A stretch of DNA of 51,622 bases, taken from Actinomycetota bacterium (GTDB lineage: Bacteria; Actinomycetota; Acidimicrobiia; Acidimicrobiales; AC-14). The notes under the pieces were generated by a model. That model worked only from the letters and a program-made list of their open reading frames with translations, made no database searches and was not told the origin of the DNA. The stretch is taken from contig VAWU01000013.1 in NCBI GenBank assembly GCA_005888325.1, positions 1-51,622 on the forward strand. The letters run 5' to 3'. Positions 1-7,583 of the stretch are shown here, one piece after another; within the stretch, counting starts at the first letter, position 1; every line of letters begins with the position of its first letter. Made by a program: the position numbers and the translations under genes.

Positions 1-237
1 CAGGGCGTGGCGGTTCAGGGCCAACACGTTGGCCCGCCGGCGCCGAGTGCCGGCTGTGCCAGTGAGGCGGGGTGGGTAAGGTGGCGCGGACCCGAGGGCA
101 TACCGGACCTGGCGTTCCTGCTCCGCCCGGGCCTGCTGAGAAGCCACCATGAAATCCCTGGCCATGCCGGCGGCCTCGTCGAGATCCAGGTTCCAGGCCA
201 GGGGGGGTGCGACCTTGCACGAGACGCCACGACTCAC
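1..237 (-). CDS. Hypothetical protein, 3' end cut by window edge
   Basis: An open frame runs from a GTG at 237 leftwards off the window with no stop (at least 79 codons). An in-frame stop lies about 20 nt upstream of the GTG, so the start is well bounded. The translation is Ala/Arg-rich, with an acidic helix (DLDEAAGMARDF) followed by an Arg-rich stretch (RRRRANVLALNR). Third codon positions are mostly G or C, as in real genes here. I recognise no family. It follows the next small gene in the same direction after about 125 nt. Competing frames over the same bases are open too, so the call is tentative. Confidence 0.35.
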   Translation of the reverse strand, partial: MSRGVSCKVAPPLAWNLDLDEAAGMARDFMVASQQARAEQERQVRYALGSAPPYPPRLTGTAGTRRRRANVLALNRHAL

Positions 238-363
238 CGGTTGTGCTGGAAAGGGCTAGTTCAAGGTAGAGCGGCCTGCGTCGGTCCGGGAGTTGCCTCC
301 GACCCCAGCCGCCGGCCCGCAGGCCCTTCCGGAACTTGGCCCGGCTGGTCCGTTCCGCTCTGT

Positions 364-615
364 TCACGATGCTGCCTTGGCTGCGGCACGCTCACGGCGG
401 ACCTGTGCCGACTTGTACGCCAGGGCGATGTAGTACGCCTTCCGGGCGTGGCCTGCCCTGCGCTGTCGCTCTGCCTCGGGCAGCATGCCCTCAAACCGGG
501 TGAGGTTGGCGGCCCGAGCGGCAGCGGTCATTTCCTGGCCCGAGTGCCGTGAGTGGGCTACGTGCGCCGCTTGGCGGGACCGCCGACTCCGGCCGGCGGC
601 GTCAAGTGTTGCCAT
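364..615 (-). CDS. Small basic conserved actinobacterial protein, unknown function
   Basis: This 83-residue protein has an Arg/Ala-rich N-terminus, then LPEAERQRRAGHARKAYY at about residues 45-62 and a basic tail. From memory, short actinobacterial proteins with an LPEAER-RRAEHARKAYF core are common and uncharacterised, often near DNA-binding or recombination genes. The core is predicted helical and very basic, so nucleic-acid binding is possible but unproven. I chose the ATG at 615 because AGGA lies 6 nt upstream; the same frame could begin at 648. No catalytic motif is visible. Confidence 0.55.
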   Translation of the reverse strand: MATLDAAGRSRRSRQAAHVAHSRHSGQEMTAAARAANLTRFEGMLPEAERQRRAGHARKAYYIALAYKSAQVRRERAAAKAAS

Positions 616-960
616 GGATGATCCTGCCGCCGCATCGGTGCTGACCACCTTGCCGAGTACTTCCCGGCAGGTCGGTGGTGTCGAGGTGACACCGTCGTGA
701 TGCGGTACCCCCTAGACTACTACGCAGCTCACGCTCCGTGTTGGGTCTGCATGCCTATGTTGGTGGTCCAACTCGGGCCCGGACGCTCCTCGTATCTATG
801 CCTGAGGCCCCCAATAGCACGGCGCTAGATGCCCCGTACCACCCAATTGGACGATGTGGGGGTGAGCGGCAATGCTCATGGCCCGACCTCCGGGCGACCC
901 TCCGGGGGGCGCTCATGCTCAGGACCAGGCACGGTTTTCGTTGATGAGGACGCACGCGAC
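616..960. other. Intergenic region between divergent small gene and coxB
   Basis: About 345 bases without a convincing gene. The frame of coxB stays open back to 829, but that part reads as low-quality Gly/Ser/Pro sequence and is probably untranslated leader. A perfect hairpin lies at 677-693 (GGTGTC, 5-nt loop, GACACC). I see no confident promoter. The oxidase operon promoter should be here. Confidence 0.4.
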
Positions 961-2016
961 TTGCGACTGACGAAGCAGGCCCTCGGCAGCCGTTCCGGCG
1001 CGCGCGTGCTGCTCCTCCTTCTGGTCGTCGCCGCCCTCGCGGTCGGGTGCGCCAGCAATGCCCCCCAGGACACGCTGCGCCCGGCCGGGCGCAACGCGAA
1101 CGAGGAGCTCGGCCTCTATCAGCTCGTGTTCTGGGTCGCTGTGGTCGTCTTCGTGCTCGTCCAGGGCCTCGTGATCGCCGCCATCGTGCGCTTCCGACGG
1201 CGCGACGGTGACGACGGGAAGGAGCCCGTGCAGGTGCACGGGAACACCCGGCTCGAGTTGAGCTGGACCATCGCCCCCGCGCTGATCCTGCTCGTGCTCG
1301 CCATCCCCTCGGTCGCCACGATCTTCAAGCTGGCCCGCGTGCCGAAGGACCATCCCCTCAACGTCACGATCGTCGGACACCAGTTCTGGTGGGAGTACCG
1401 TTACACCGACGCCGACACGAAGTTCACCACCGCCAACGAGCTGCACATCCCCACGGGCCGGTCGATACGCATCGTCGAGAACGGCACGCTCGGGAACGCC
1501 GACGTGATCCACAGCTGGTGGGTGCCGAAGCTGTCGGGCAAGACCGACAACATCCCCGGTCGCGTCAACAAGCTGACCCTGGAGACCGACAAGCCCGGCA
1601 CCTACCTCGGCCAGTGCGCGGAGTTCTGTGGGCTGTCCCACGCCAACATGCGCCTGCGGGTCATCGCCGAACGGCCCGCGGACTTCGCGCGCTGGGTCGC
1701 CGCACAGAAGCAACCGGAGCCGCTGAAGCCGGACGAAGCGTCACCCGCGGGTCAGGGCCGACTCCTGTTCGAGGCCAAGGGGTGCAGCGGCTGTCACACG
1801 GTGACGGGCCTCTCGCGCGGCAAGGTCGGCCCCAACCTCACGCACGTGTACAGCCGTGAGACCTTCGCCGGCGGCATCTTCGAGATGAATACCGACAGTT
1901 TGCGCCGCTGGCTCCGCGACCCGCCGGGCGAGAAGCCCGGCTCTCGCATGCCGAACCTCAACCTGGCTCCCCAGGAGATCACGCAGCTGATCGCCTACCT
2001 CCAGACGCTCAAGTAG
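961..2016 (+). CDS. ctaC: Cytochrome c oxidase subunit II fused to cytochrome c
   Basis: Subunit II of a caa3-type haem-copper oxidase; it accepts electrons at the CuA site and passes them to subunit I. With the TTG start at 961 the protein has 351 residues: a lipoprotein-like signal ending near LAVGC, two membrane helices (about residues 45-70 and 90-110), then the cupredoxin domain. CuA ligands are visible as H184 (DVIHSWW), C219, E221, C223, H227 and M230. A C-terminal class I cytochrome c domain has CSGCH at 275-279 and a Met ligand at M330. The frame is open upstream to 829, but TTG follows a GATGAGGA purine stretch and gives a clean signal sequence. It is first in an operon with ctaD 8 nt downstream. 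Confidence 0.93.
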   Translation: MRLTKQALGSRSGARVLLLLLVVAALAVGCASNAPQDTLRPAGRNANEELGLYQLVFWVAVVVFVLVQGLVIAAIVRFRRRDGDDGKEPVQVHGNTRLELSWTIAPALILLVLAIPSVATIFKLARVPKDHPLNVTIVGHQFWWEYRYTDADTKFTTANELHIPTGRSIRIVENGTLGNADVIHSWWVPKLSGKTDNIPGRVNKLTLETDKPGTYLGQCAEFCGLSHANMRLRVIAERPADFARWVAAQKQPEPLKPDEASPAGQGRLLFEAKGCSGCHTVTGLSRGKVGPNLTHVYSRETFAGGIFEMNTDSLRRWLRDPPGEKPGSRMPNLNLAPQEITQLIAYLQTLK

Positions 2017-2024
2017 GGACCATC

Positions 2025-4016
2025 ATGGCAACCGTCGCCGAACCGACACTCGCACTCCCCGAGGCAACACCGGCCCGGCGGAGCATGCTGCGCCGACCCT
2101 CCGGCGCCCCGAAGGGCGTCTGGGGTTGGATGACGACCGTCGACCACAAGAAGATCGGCATCCTCTACGGAGTCACCGCCGGCATCTTCTTCCTCATCGG
2201 CGGCATCGAGGCGCTGGTGCTCCGCTTGCAGCTCGGTGCGCCCAACCAGACTCTCGTGAGCGCGGACCAGTACAACCAGCTGTTCACGATGCACGGCACC
2301 ACCATGATCTTCCTGGTGGTCATGCCGCTGTCGGCCGGCTTCGCGAACTATCTCGTGCCGCTGATGATCGGCGCACGCGACGTTGCATTCCCGCGGCTCA
2401 ACGCGTTCGGCTACTGGGTGTTCCTGGTCGGCGGGCTGTTCATGTACTCGAGCTTCTTCCTGGGCGGCGCCCCGAACGGGGGTTGGTTCGGCTACGCGCC
2501 GCAGACCGCCCTGCAGTACAGCCCCGGGCACAACATCGACTTCTGGGTGTTCGGGCTGCAGATCCTCGGCATCGCGTCGCTCAGCGGCGCGGTGAACTTG
2601 ATCGTCACCATCCTCAACATGCGCGCGCCGGGCATGAGCCTGATGCGCATGCCGATCTTCGTCTGGATGAGCCTGGTGGCGCAGATGCTGCTGCTCTTCG
2701 CCATGCCGGTCATCACCGTCGCGTTGTTCCTGCTCATGTTCGACCGGCTGTTCGGCGCCAACTTCTTCAACATCAACGCGGGCGCCGACCCATTGTTGTG
2801 GCAGCACCTGTTCTGGATCTTCGGCCATCCCGAGGTCTACATCCTCATCCTGCCGGCCATGGGTGTCGTGTCCGAGGTGCTCCCGGTCTTCTCGCGGAAG
2901 CCGCTGTTCGGCTACTCGGTGATGGTGTTCTCGGGCATCGCCATCGGCTTCATGGGGTGGGGCGTGTGGGCTCACCACATGTTCGCCACCGGCCTGGGCC
3001 CGGTCGCGGTCTCGGCCTTCAGCCTCTCGACCATGTTCATCGCGGTGCCGACGGGCGTGAAGATCTTCAACTGGATCGCCACCATGTGGGGTGGGCGAAT
3101 ACGCATCTCCACCCCGCTCCTGTTCGCGGCCGGCTTCGTCGCGATGTTCACGATCGGCGGGCTCAGCGGGGTCACCCACGCCATCGTGCCGTCCGATACC
3201 CAACAGACCGACACCTACTACATCGTCGCCCACTTCCATTACGTGTTGTTCGGGGGCTCGATCTTCGGCCTCTTCGCGGGCGTCTACTACTGGTACCCGA
3301 AGTTCACCAACAAGTTGCTCGACGAGCGCTTGGGCAAGCTGCACTTCGTGCTGATGCTCATCGGGTTCAACCTCACGTTCGGGCCGATGCACGTGCTCGG
3401 CCTGCAGGGCATGCCCCGGCGCATCTACACCTACCCGGCCAACCGGGGGTGGGACTTCTGGAACTTTGTCTCGACGATCGGCTCGTTGACCATCGCCCTG
3501 TCGATCCTCGTCTTCCTCATCAACGTGCGGAAGACACGGCGCACCGAGCAGGACGTCGGCGCCGACCCGTGGGACGCGCGCACGCTCGAGTGGAGCATCC
3601 CGTCGCCCCCGCCCTCGTACAACTTCGCCAGCGTTCCGGTCGTCGCGGCGCGCGACGAGCTGTGGCATCGCAAGTACGGCGAGGACGGCGAGGGCCGGCC
3701 GGTGCGTCGCGAGCTCGACTATCCGGTGGTCGAGAGCCTCGACGACGGTGAAGGCAAGCACATCCACATGCCATCACCCTCGTACTGGCCGCTCGTCGCC
3801 TCGCTCGCGTTTCCCGTCATCTGCTACGGGCTCATCTACCGGGTCTGGGCGGTGTCGATCCTCGGGGCGTTCTGGTTGATCGGCGCCATCTACGCATGGG
3901 CCCTCGAGCCCCAGACCGCGCCACCCGAGGACGACGACGACGCGGTCGAGCCGCCTGCGCTCGGGCCGGGCGACGACGGGCAGCCCGTGCCTGCCCTCGC
4001 GCAGGGGGGCGGCTGA
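2025..4016 (+). CDS. ctaD: Cytochrome c oxidase subunit I (A1 type) with C-terminal extension
   Basis: Catalytic subunit that reduces O2 and pumps protons in the cytoplasmic membrane. Haem a ligands are H90 (MHGTTM) and H405; the haem a3 ligand is H403 in HFHYV. CuB ligands are H268, H317 and H318, with Y272 placed for the His-Tyr crosslink. E270 in GHPEVY is the D-channel glutamate that defines family A1. At 663 residues it is about 100 longer than usual. After helix 12 (about residue 510) come a soluble stretch and two more membrane helices (about 585-633), then an acidic/Pro-rich tail. A purine-rich AGTAGGGA precedes the ATG. Confidence 0.96.
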   Translation: MATVAEPTLALPEATPARRSMLRRPSGAPKGVWGWMTTVDHKKIGILYGVTAGIFFLIGGIEALVLRLQLGAPNQTLVSADQYNQLFTMHGTTMIFLVVMPLSAGFANYLVPLMIGARDVAFPRLNAFGYWVFLVGGLFMYSSFFLGGAPNGGWFGYAPQTALQYSPGHNIDFWVFGLQILGIASLSGAVNLIVTILNMRAPGMSLMRMPIFVWMSLVAQMLLLFAMPVITVALFLLMFDRLFGANFFNINAGADPLLWQHLFWIFGHPEVYILILPAMGVVSEVLPVFSRKPLFGYSVMVFSGIAIGFMGWGVWAHHMFATGLGPVAVSAFSLSTMFIAVPTGVKIFNWIATMWGGRIRISTPLLFAAGFVAMFTIGGLSGVTHAIVPSDTQQTDTYYIVAHFHYVLFGGSIFGLFAGVYYWYPKFTNKLLDERLGKLHFVLMLIGFNLTFGPMHVLGLQGMPRRIYTYPANRGWDFWNFVSTIGSLTIALSILVFLINVRKTRRTEQDVGADPWDARTLEWSIPSPPPSYNFASVPVVAARDELWHRKYGEDGEGRPVRRELDYPVVESLDDGEGKHIHMPSPSYWPLVASLAFPVICYGLIYRVWAVSILGAFWLIGAIYAWALEPQTAPPEDDDDAVEPPALGPGDDGQPVPALAQGGG

Positions 4017-4648
4017 TGGCGTCGGTCACCACCACACCTGTGACCACCGGCCCCTCCGCGGGCCACGGCGACGAGGCCCATGAGACCTCCACCGGGCTCA
4101 GCAACGCGAAGGTGGCGATGTGGGCCTTTCTCGGCTCGGAGTGCCTCCTCTTCGGCGCGCTGATCTCCACCTATCTGCTGTACCGGGGCCGCAGCCTCCC
4201 GGGCACGCCGACGCCCAAGGACGTCTACGACATCCCCTACACGTCGGTGAGCTCGTTCGTGCTCCTCATGAGCTCGCTCACCATGGTCCTGGCGCTGGCG
4301 GCGATCCAGCGCGACGACCACCACCGGGCACGGACGTGGCTGCTGACGACCGCGCTGCTCGGGTCGGTGTTCGTCGGCGGACAGGTGTACGAGTTCACCA
4401 AGTTCTACAGCGAAGGCCTGAAGCTCCAGACCAATCTGTTCGGCTCGAGCTTCTTCGTGCTCACCGGATTCCACGGTGCGCACGTCACCGTCGGCGTGCT
4501 CATGCTGCTGTCGCTGTTCGGGCTGTCGGCTCGCGGGCGCCTGCCGAAGGAACGGGCCGAGACTGTCGAGCTGGTCGGCCTCTACTGGCACTTCGTCGAC
4601 GTGGTCTGGATCGTGATCTTCACCCTCATCTACCTGATCCCCAGCTAG
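4016..4648 (+). CDS. ctaE: Cytochrome c oxidase subunit III
   Basis: The 210-residue protein has five membrane helices and the family signatures SECLLFGALIS, GFHGAHVTVGVLML and YWHFVDVVWI. Subunit III stabilises the catalytic core and proton uptake. The ATG at 4016 overlaps the last base of the ctaD stop codon, so the two genes are translationally coupled. The frame stays open upstream inside ctaD, but that part is Arg-rich out-of-frame sequence. Five rather than seven helices is usual for the shorter bacterial form. Confidence 0.95.
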   Translation: MASVTTTPVTTGPSAGHGDEAHETSTGLSNAKVAMWAFLGSECLLFGALISTYLLYRGRSLPGTPTPKDVYDIPYTSVSSFVLLMSSLTMVLALAAIQRDDHHRARTWLLTTALLGSVFVGGQVYEFTKFYSEGLKLQTNLFGSSFFVLTGFHGAHVTVGVLMLLSLFGLSARGRLPKERAETVELVGLYWHFVDVVWIVIFTLIYLIPS

Positions 4649-4662
4649 GAGAGCCTGCGCGG

Positions 4663-4980
4663 ATGACGGCCACCGACACACACGAGCAACGTGACCACCG
4701 CCACGATCATCCGACCGACCAGCAGTACGTCGCCGTCGCGATGGTGCTGGCCGCGATCACCGCGGGTGAGGTGGGCGTCTACTACATCAAGTCGCTCCCC
4801 AACCCGCTGATGATCGGGCTGCTCTGCGCGATGGCCTTCACCAAGTTCACCCTGGTCGCCCTGTGGTTCATGCACCTGCGCTTCGACAGCGTGATCTTCC
4901 GCCGTCTGTTCGTCACCGGCCTGGCCTTGGCCGCGGCCGTGTACCTCATCCTCCTCACCAGCCTGCACGTCATGGACTAG
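4663..4980 (+). CDS. Cytochrome c oxidase subunit IV family protein
   Basis: A 105-residue protein with a His-rich N-terminus (DTHEQRDHRHDH) and three membrane helices. It includes the prokaryotic COX4/CyoD-type segment around FTKFTLVALWFMHLRFD. It is a small accessory subunit of caa3 oxidases, often called CtaF or CoxD. AGGAGA lies upstream of the ATG and the gap to ctaE is 14 nt. The position between ctaE and ctaG supports the call. Confidence 0.88.
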   Translation: MTATDTHEQRDHRHDHPTDQQYVAVAMVLAAITAGEVGVYYIKSLPNPLMIGLLCAMAFTKFTLVALWFMHLRFDSVIFRRLFVTGLALAAAVYLILLTSLHVMD

Positions 4981-5014
4981 CCGTGGCGTCGACCCGCGTG
5001 TCCGTGACCGTGGC

Positions 5015-5926
5015 GTGATCGCTACCGCGCTCCGCACCGACCGGTTCCCGCCCTGGCACGCGCACGTCGACGTCCTGGCGATCATCGCGGCCGCGGCGTT
5101 CGCGTGGACGATGGCCGTTCGCCTCGAGCAGCGCCGGCGTGACGAGCACGATGTCGACGCGGACGGTGTCACGGAGCACGCTGTCGACGCGGAGCCCGTG
5201 GTCACGCGGCACCAGGTCGGCTGCTTCGTGGCCGGCCTCGGTGCCATCTTCGTGGCCTCCGACTGGCCGGTGCACGATCTGGCCGAGGGTTACCTCTACA
5301 GCGTGCACATGGTGCAGCACATGCTCATCACGCTGGTGGCCGCCCCGCTGCTCCTGCTGGGCACTCCTGCCTGGCTGGCGCGCCGGCTCCTCCCCGGACG
5401 CCTCCTGAGGGTCGTGCGGCAGGCGGCGCGTCCGGTCCCCAACCTCTTCCAGTTCAACGCCATCCTGGTGCTGAGCCACTGGCCCTTCTGGGTGAACGCC
5501 ACGTTGCGAAACCACCCGCTGCACTTCGTGGCCCATGCGCTGCTGCTGCTCTCGGCCCTGCTCATGTGGATGGTGATCGTCAGCCCGCTACCCGAGGTGC
5601 CGCGTGCGCGGCCCCCGATGCAGATGCTGTACCTGTTCCTGCAGACGCTCCTGCCGACGGTGCCCGCCTCGTTCCTCACCTTCGGGTCGAAGCCGCTGTA
5701 CTCGTTCTACGAGACCGTTCCCCGCCTGTACGGGTGGAGCGCGCTGAGCGACCAGCAGGTGGCCGGCCTCATCATGAAGCTCGTCGGAGGCTTCTACCTC
5801 TACACGATCATCGCGGTCATCTTCTTCCGATGGTACGGCGACGAGGAACGCAAAGAGCGAGCGTCCCAGGTTCCCGAGACGCTCTACTGGGACGACGTGG
5901 AGCGCGAGCTCAAGCAGCTCGGCTGA
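5015..5926 (+). CDS. ctaG: CtaG-family cytochrome c oxidase assembly protein
   Basis: A 303-residue polytopic membrane protein of the caa3-type CtaG family, with conserved His in YSVHMVQHML (about residue 94) and LSHWPFWVN, and a long hydrophobic run near residues 175-190. Family members are needed to assemble the CuB or oxidase centre in Bacillus. The start is a GTG 34 nt after the subunit IV gene; a GTG further upstream is also possible. The C-terminus is charged (DDVERELKQLG). It converges with the ABC permease gene, with only 4 nt between the two stops. Confidence 0.9.
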   Translation: MIATALRTDRFPPWHAHVDVLAIIAAAAFAWTMAVRLEQRRRDEHDVDADGVTEHAVDAEPVVTRHQVGCFVAGLGAIFVASDWPVHDLAEGYLYSVHMVQHMLITLVAAPLLLLGTPAWLARRLLPGRLLRVVRQAARPVPNLFQFNAILVLSHWPFWVNATLRNHPLHFVAHALLLLSALLMWMVIVSPLPEVPRARPPMQMLYLFLQTLLPTVPASFLTFGSKPLYSFYETVPRLYGWSALSDQQVAGLIMKLVGGFYLYTIIAVIFFRWYGDEERKERASQVPETLYWDDVERELKQLG

Positions 5927-5930
5927 TCGG

Positions 5931-6653
5931 TCACTCCCAACGGAACGTCAGCGCGGCGACGAGCGGCGCGACGACAGCCCAGGCCACCAGCACCACCCAG
6001 GCGCGCGCAGGCACGTGGCCGGCGGCGGCGAACGCGTCGTGGAGCGCATCGGAGAGCGCAGCCGCGGGCAGCAGGCGGGCGACCGTGCGCGCGACGGCCG
6101 GCAGCTTGGCGAGGGGGATCACCATGCCCCCCAGCAGGAGGAGCACGAGGTAGAGCCCGTTCGCCGCGGCCAGCACCAGCTCGCCGCGCATCGTCCCCGC
6201 CATGAGCAGTCCGACACCCGCGAAGCCGACGGTGGCGAGCAGCATGGCGAGGCCGGCTTTCGGCGCGGAGCCGGCGGGGTCCCACCCGAGCAGGAGGGCG
6301 ACGACGACGAGCACCGCGACCTGCAGCACCTCGACTGCGAGGATCGCCAGCGTCTTGGCCGCGAGCAGGGCGGGACGACCGAGCGGCGTCGCGCCCAGGC
6401 GTTTCAGGACCCCGTACTGACGCTCGAAGCCGGTTGCGATCCCGAGGCCGACCATCGCGGTGGACATGACGGCGAGCGAGAGTACGCCCGGAGCGACGAA
6501 GTCGACCCGGCGACCGTGCTCGATGAAGCCGACGTCGACGGTCGAGAAGAACACCAGCAACAGCACCGGGATGCCGAGCGCGAGGAGCACCGACTCGCCC
6601 CGCCGCAAGGTGAGGGTGAGCTCGACGCGCGTCTGCGCGAGAACGGCGCGCAT
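5931..6653 (-). CDS. ABC-2 type transporter permease
   Basis: A 240-residue membrane protein with six predicted helices and the ABC-2 layout of drug or polysaccharide exporters. The first helix follows ELTLTLRRGESVLLALGIP. The amphipathic segment GVLKRLGATPLGRPALLAAK matches the conserved R-L-x-x-x-P-x coupling region. The ATG at 6653 overlaps the stop codon of the ATPase gene (ATGA), so the pair is coupled. The exported substrate cannot be told from sequence; a DrrAB-like drug or lipid exporter is the closest general type. Confidence 0.88.
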   Translation of the reverse strand: MRAVLAQTRVELTLTLRRGESVLLALGIPVLLLVFFSTVDVGFIEHGRRVDFVAPGVLSLAVMSTAMVGLGIATGFERQYGVLKRLGATPLGRPALLAAKTLAILAVEVLQVAVLVVVALLLGWDPAGSAPKAGLAMLLATVGFAGVGLLMAGTMRGELVLAAANGLYLVLLLLGGMVIPLAKLPAVARTVARLLPAAALSDALHDAFAAAGHVPARAWVVLVAWAVVAPLVAALTFRWE

Positions 6654-7558
6654 CAGTCGGGGGAAGGGGTCGTGAGCCGTAGGAACACGTCCTCCAGCTT
6701 CTGGCGACCGGCGCGCAGGTCGGCGAGGGGAAGGTCGTTCTCCGCGAGCCACGCGGTGAGCGTGGCCACCGTCGCCGGCGCAGGCGGCGCGTCGACCAGG
6801 TACTCGCCCGCCGCCACCTCGGTGACCGGCGCCGCGAGGCGCGCACCGAGTGAGCCCACGTCGAGCCCGGGTGGGGCGCCGAAGTGGATCTCGTCGCGGC
6901 CCGCGGTCATGAGGTCGGCGGGTGTGCCGCGCACGACCAGCCGGCCGTGGTCGATGATGACGACGTCGTCGGCCAGGCGCTCCGCGTCCTCCAGCTCGTG
7001 GGTGGTGAGCACCACGCACACGCCGGACGCGCGCAGGTCGCGGATGACCTCACGCACCACGCGGCGGCCGGCGACGTCGATCCCCGCCGTGGGCTCGTCG
7101 AGGAACGCCACCTCCGGTCGCCCGATGAGCGCGAGCGCGAGCGAGAGGCGCTGCTGCTCGCCGCCCGAGAGCCGTCGCCACGGCGTACGCGCCACCGCGC
7201 GCAGGCCGACCCGCTCGAGCAGCTCGTCGGGATCCTCGGGCCGGTCGAAGAACTCGGCGAAGAGACGCAGCACCTCGACCGGGCGGATGCCCGGGTACAC
7301 GCCACCGGTCTGGAGCATGACCCCGATCCGCGGCATGAGCGTGGCGCGATCGCGTCTGGGATCGAGGCCGAGCACGCGGACGGCACCGGCGGTCGGGGCC
7401 CGGTAACCCTCGAGCGTCTCGACGGTCGTGGTCTTGCCCGCGCCGTTCGGCCCGAGCAGCGCGAGCACCTGGCCGGGCTCTGCGCTGAACGAAAGGTCGG
7501 CCACAGCGGTGATGTCGCCGTAGCGCACGACGAGGCCGGAAACATCGATGGCGGGCAT
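6653..7558 (-). CDS. ABC-2 exporter ATP-binding protein
   Basis: A 301-residue ATPase. Walker A is GPNGAGKTT (36-44), the signature LSGGEQQRL starts at 130, Walker B is AFLDEPT (151-157) and the switch His is in TTHELEDAE. A C-terminal extension of about 80 residues after 220 resembles that of DrrA/CcmA-type exporter ATPases. It works with the overlapping downstream permease. The ATG at 7558 has no Shine-Dalgarno sequence, but TACCTT lies 8 nt upstream, so the mRNA is probably leaderless and starts from a promoter shared with serS. Confidence 0.93.
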   Translation of the reverse strand: MPAIDVSGLVVRYGDITAVADLSFSAEPGQVLALLGPNGAGKTTTVETLEGYRAPTAGAVRVLGLDPRRDRATLMPRIGVMLQTGGVYPGIRPVEVLRLFAEFFDRPEDPDELLERVGLRAVARTPWRRLSGGEQQRLSLALALIGRPEVAFLDEPTAGIDVAGRRVVREVIRDLRASGVCVVLTTHELEDAERLADDVVIIDHGRLVVRGTPADLMTAGRDEIHFGAPPGLDVGSLGARLAAPVTEVAAGEYLVDAPPAPATVATLTAWLAENDLPLADLRAGRQKLEDVFLRLTTPSPD

Positions 7559-7566
7559 CCGCCCGC

Positions 7567-7576
7567 AAGGTACCGT
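7567..7576. promoter_or_regulatory. Symmetric bidirectional -10 between serS and ABC exporter
   Basis: The 25-bp gap between the divergent start codons holds AAGGTACCGT. On the plus strand TACCGT (7571-7576) lies 7 nt before the serS ATG. On the minus strand TACCTT (7572-7567) lies 8 nt before the ATPase ATG. The two hexamers share the TA step, so one melted region could serve both directions with leaderless starts. Confidence 0.55.
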
Positions 7577-7583
7577 GCCCGGC

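Noticed and set aside
7-552. A 181-codon plus-strand open frame at the left edge
   Set aside because: It overlaps the better supported minus-strand small genes and has Cys/Gly/Pro-rich noise-like composition.
677-693. Hairpin in the coxB upstream region considered as a terminator or attachment site
   Set aside because: The stem is only 6 bp, with no repeat partner or T-run; too weak to name.
829-960. Upstream extension of coxB to the ATG at 829
   Set aside because: It would add 44 non-hydrophobic residues before the lipoprotein signal; the TTG at 961 gives a normal signal.
1995-3767. A 590-codon open frame on the minus strand opposite ctaD
   Set aside because: Arg/Asp/Glu/His-rich antisense shadow of the membrane-protein gene ctaD; no domain pattern.
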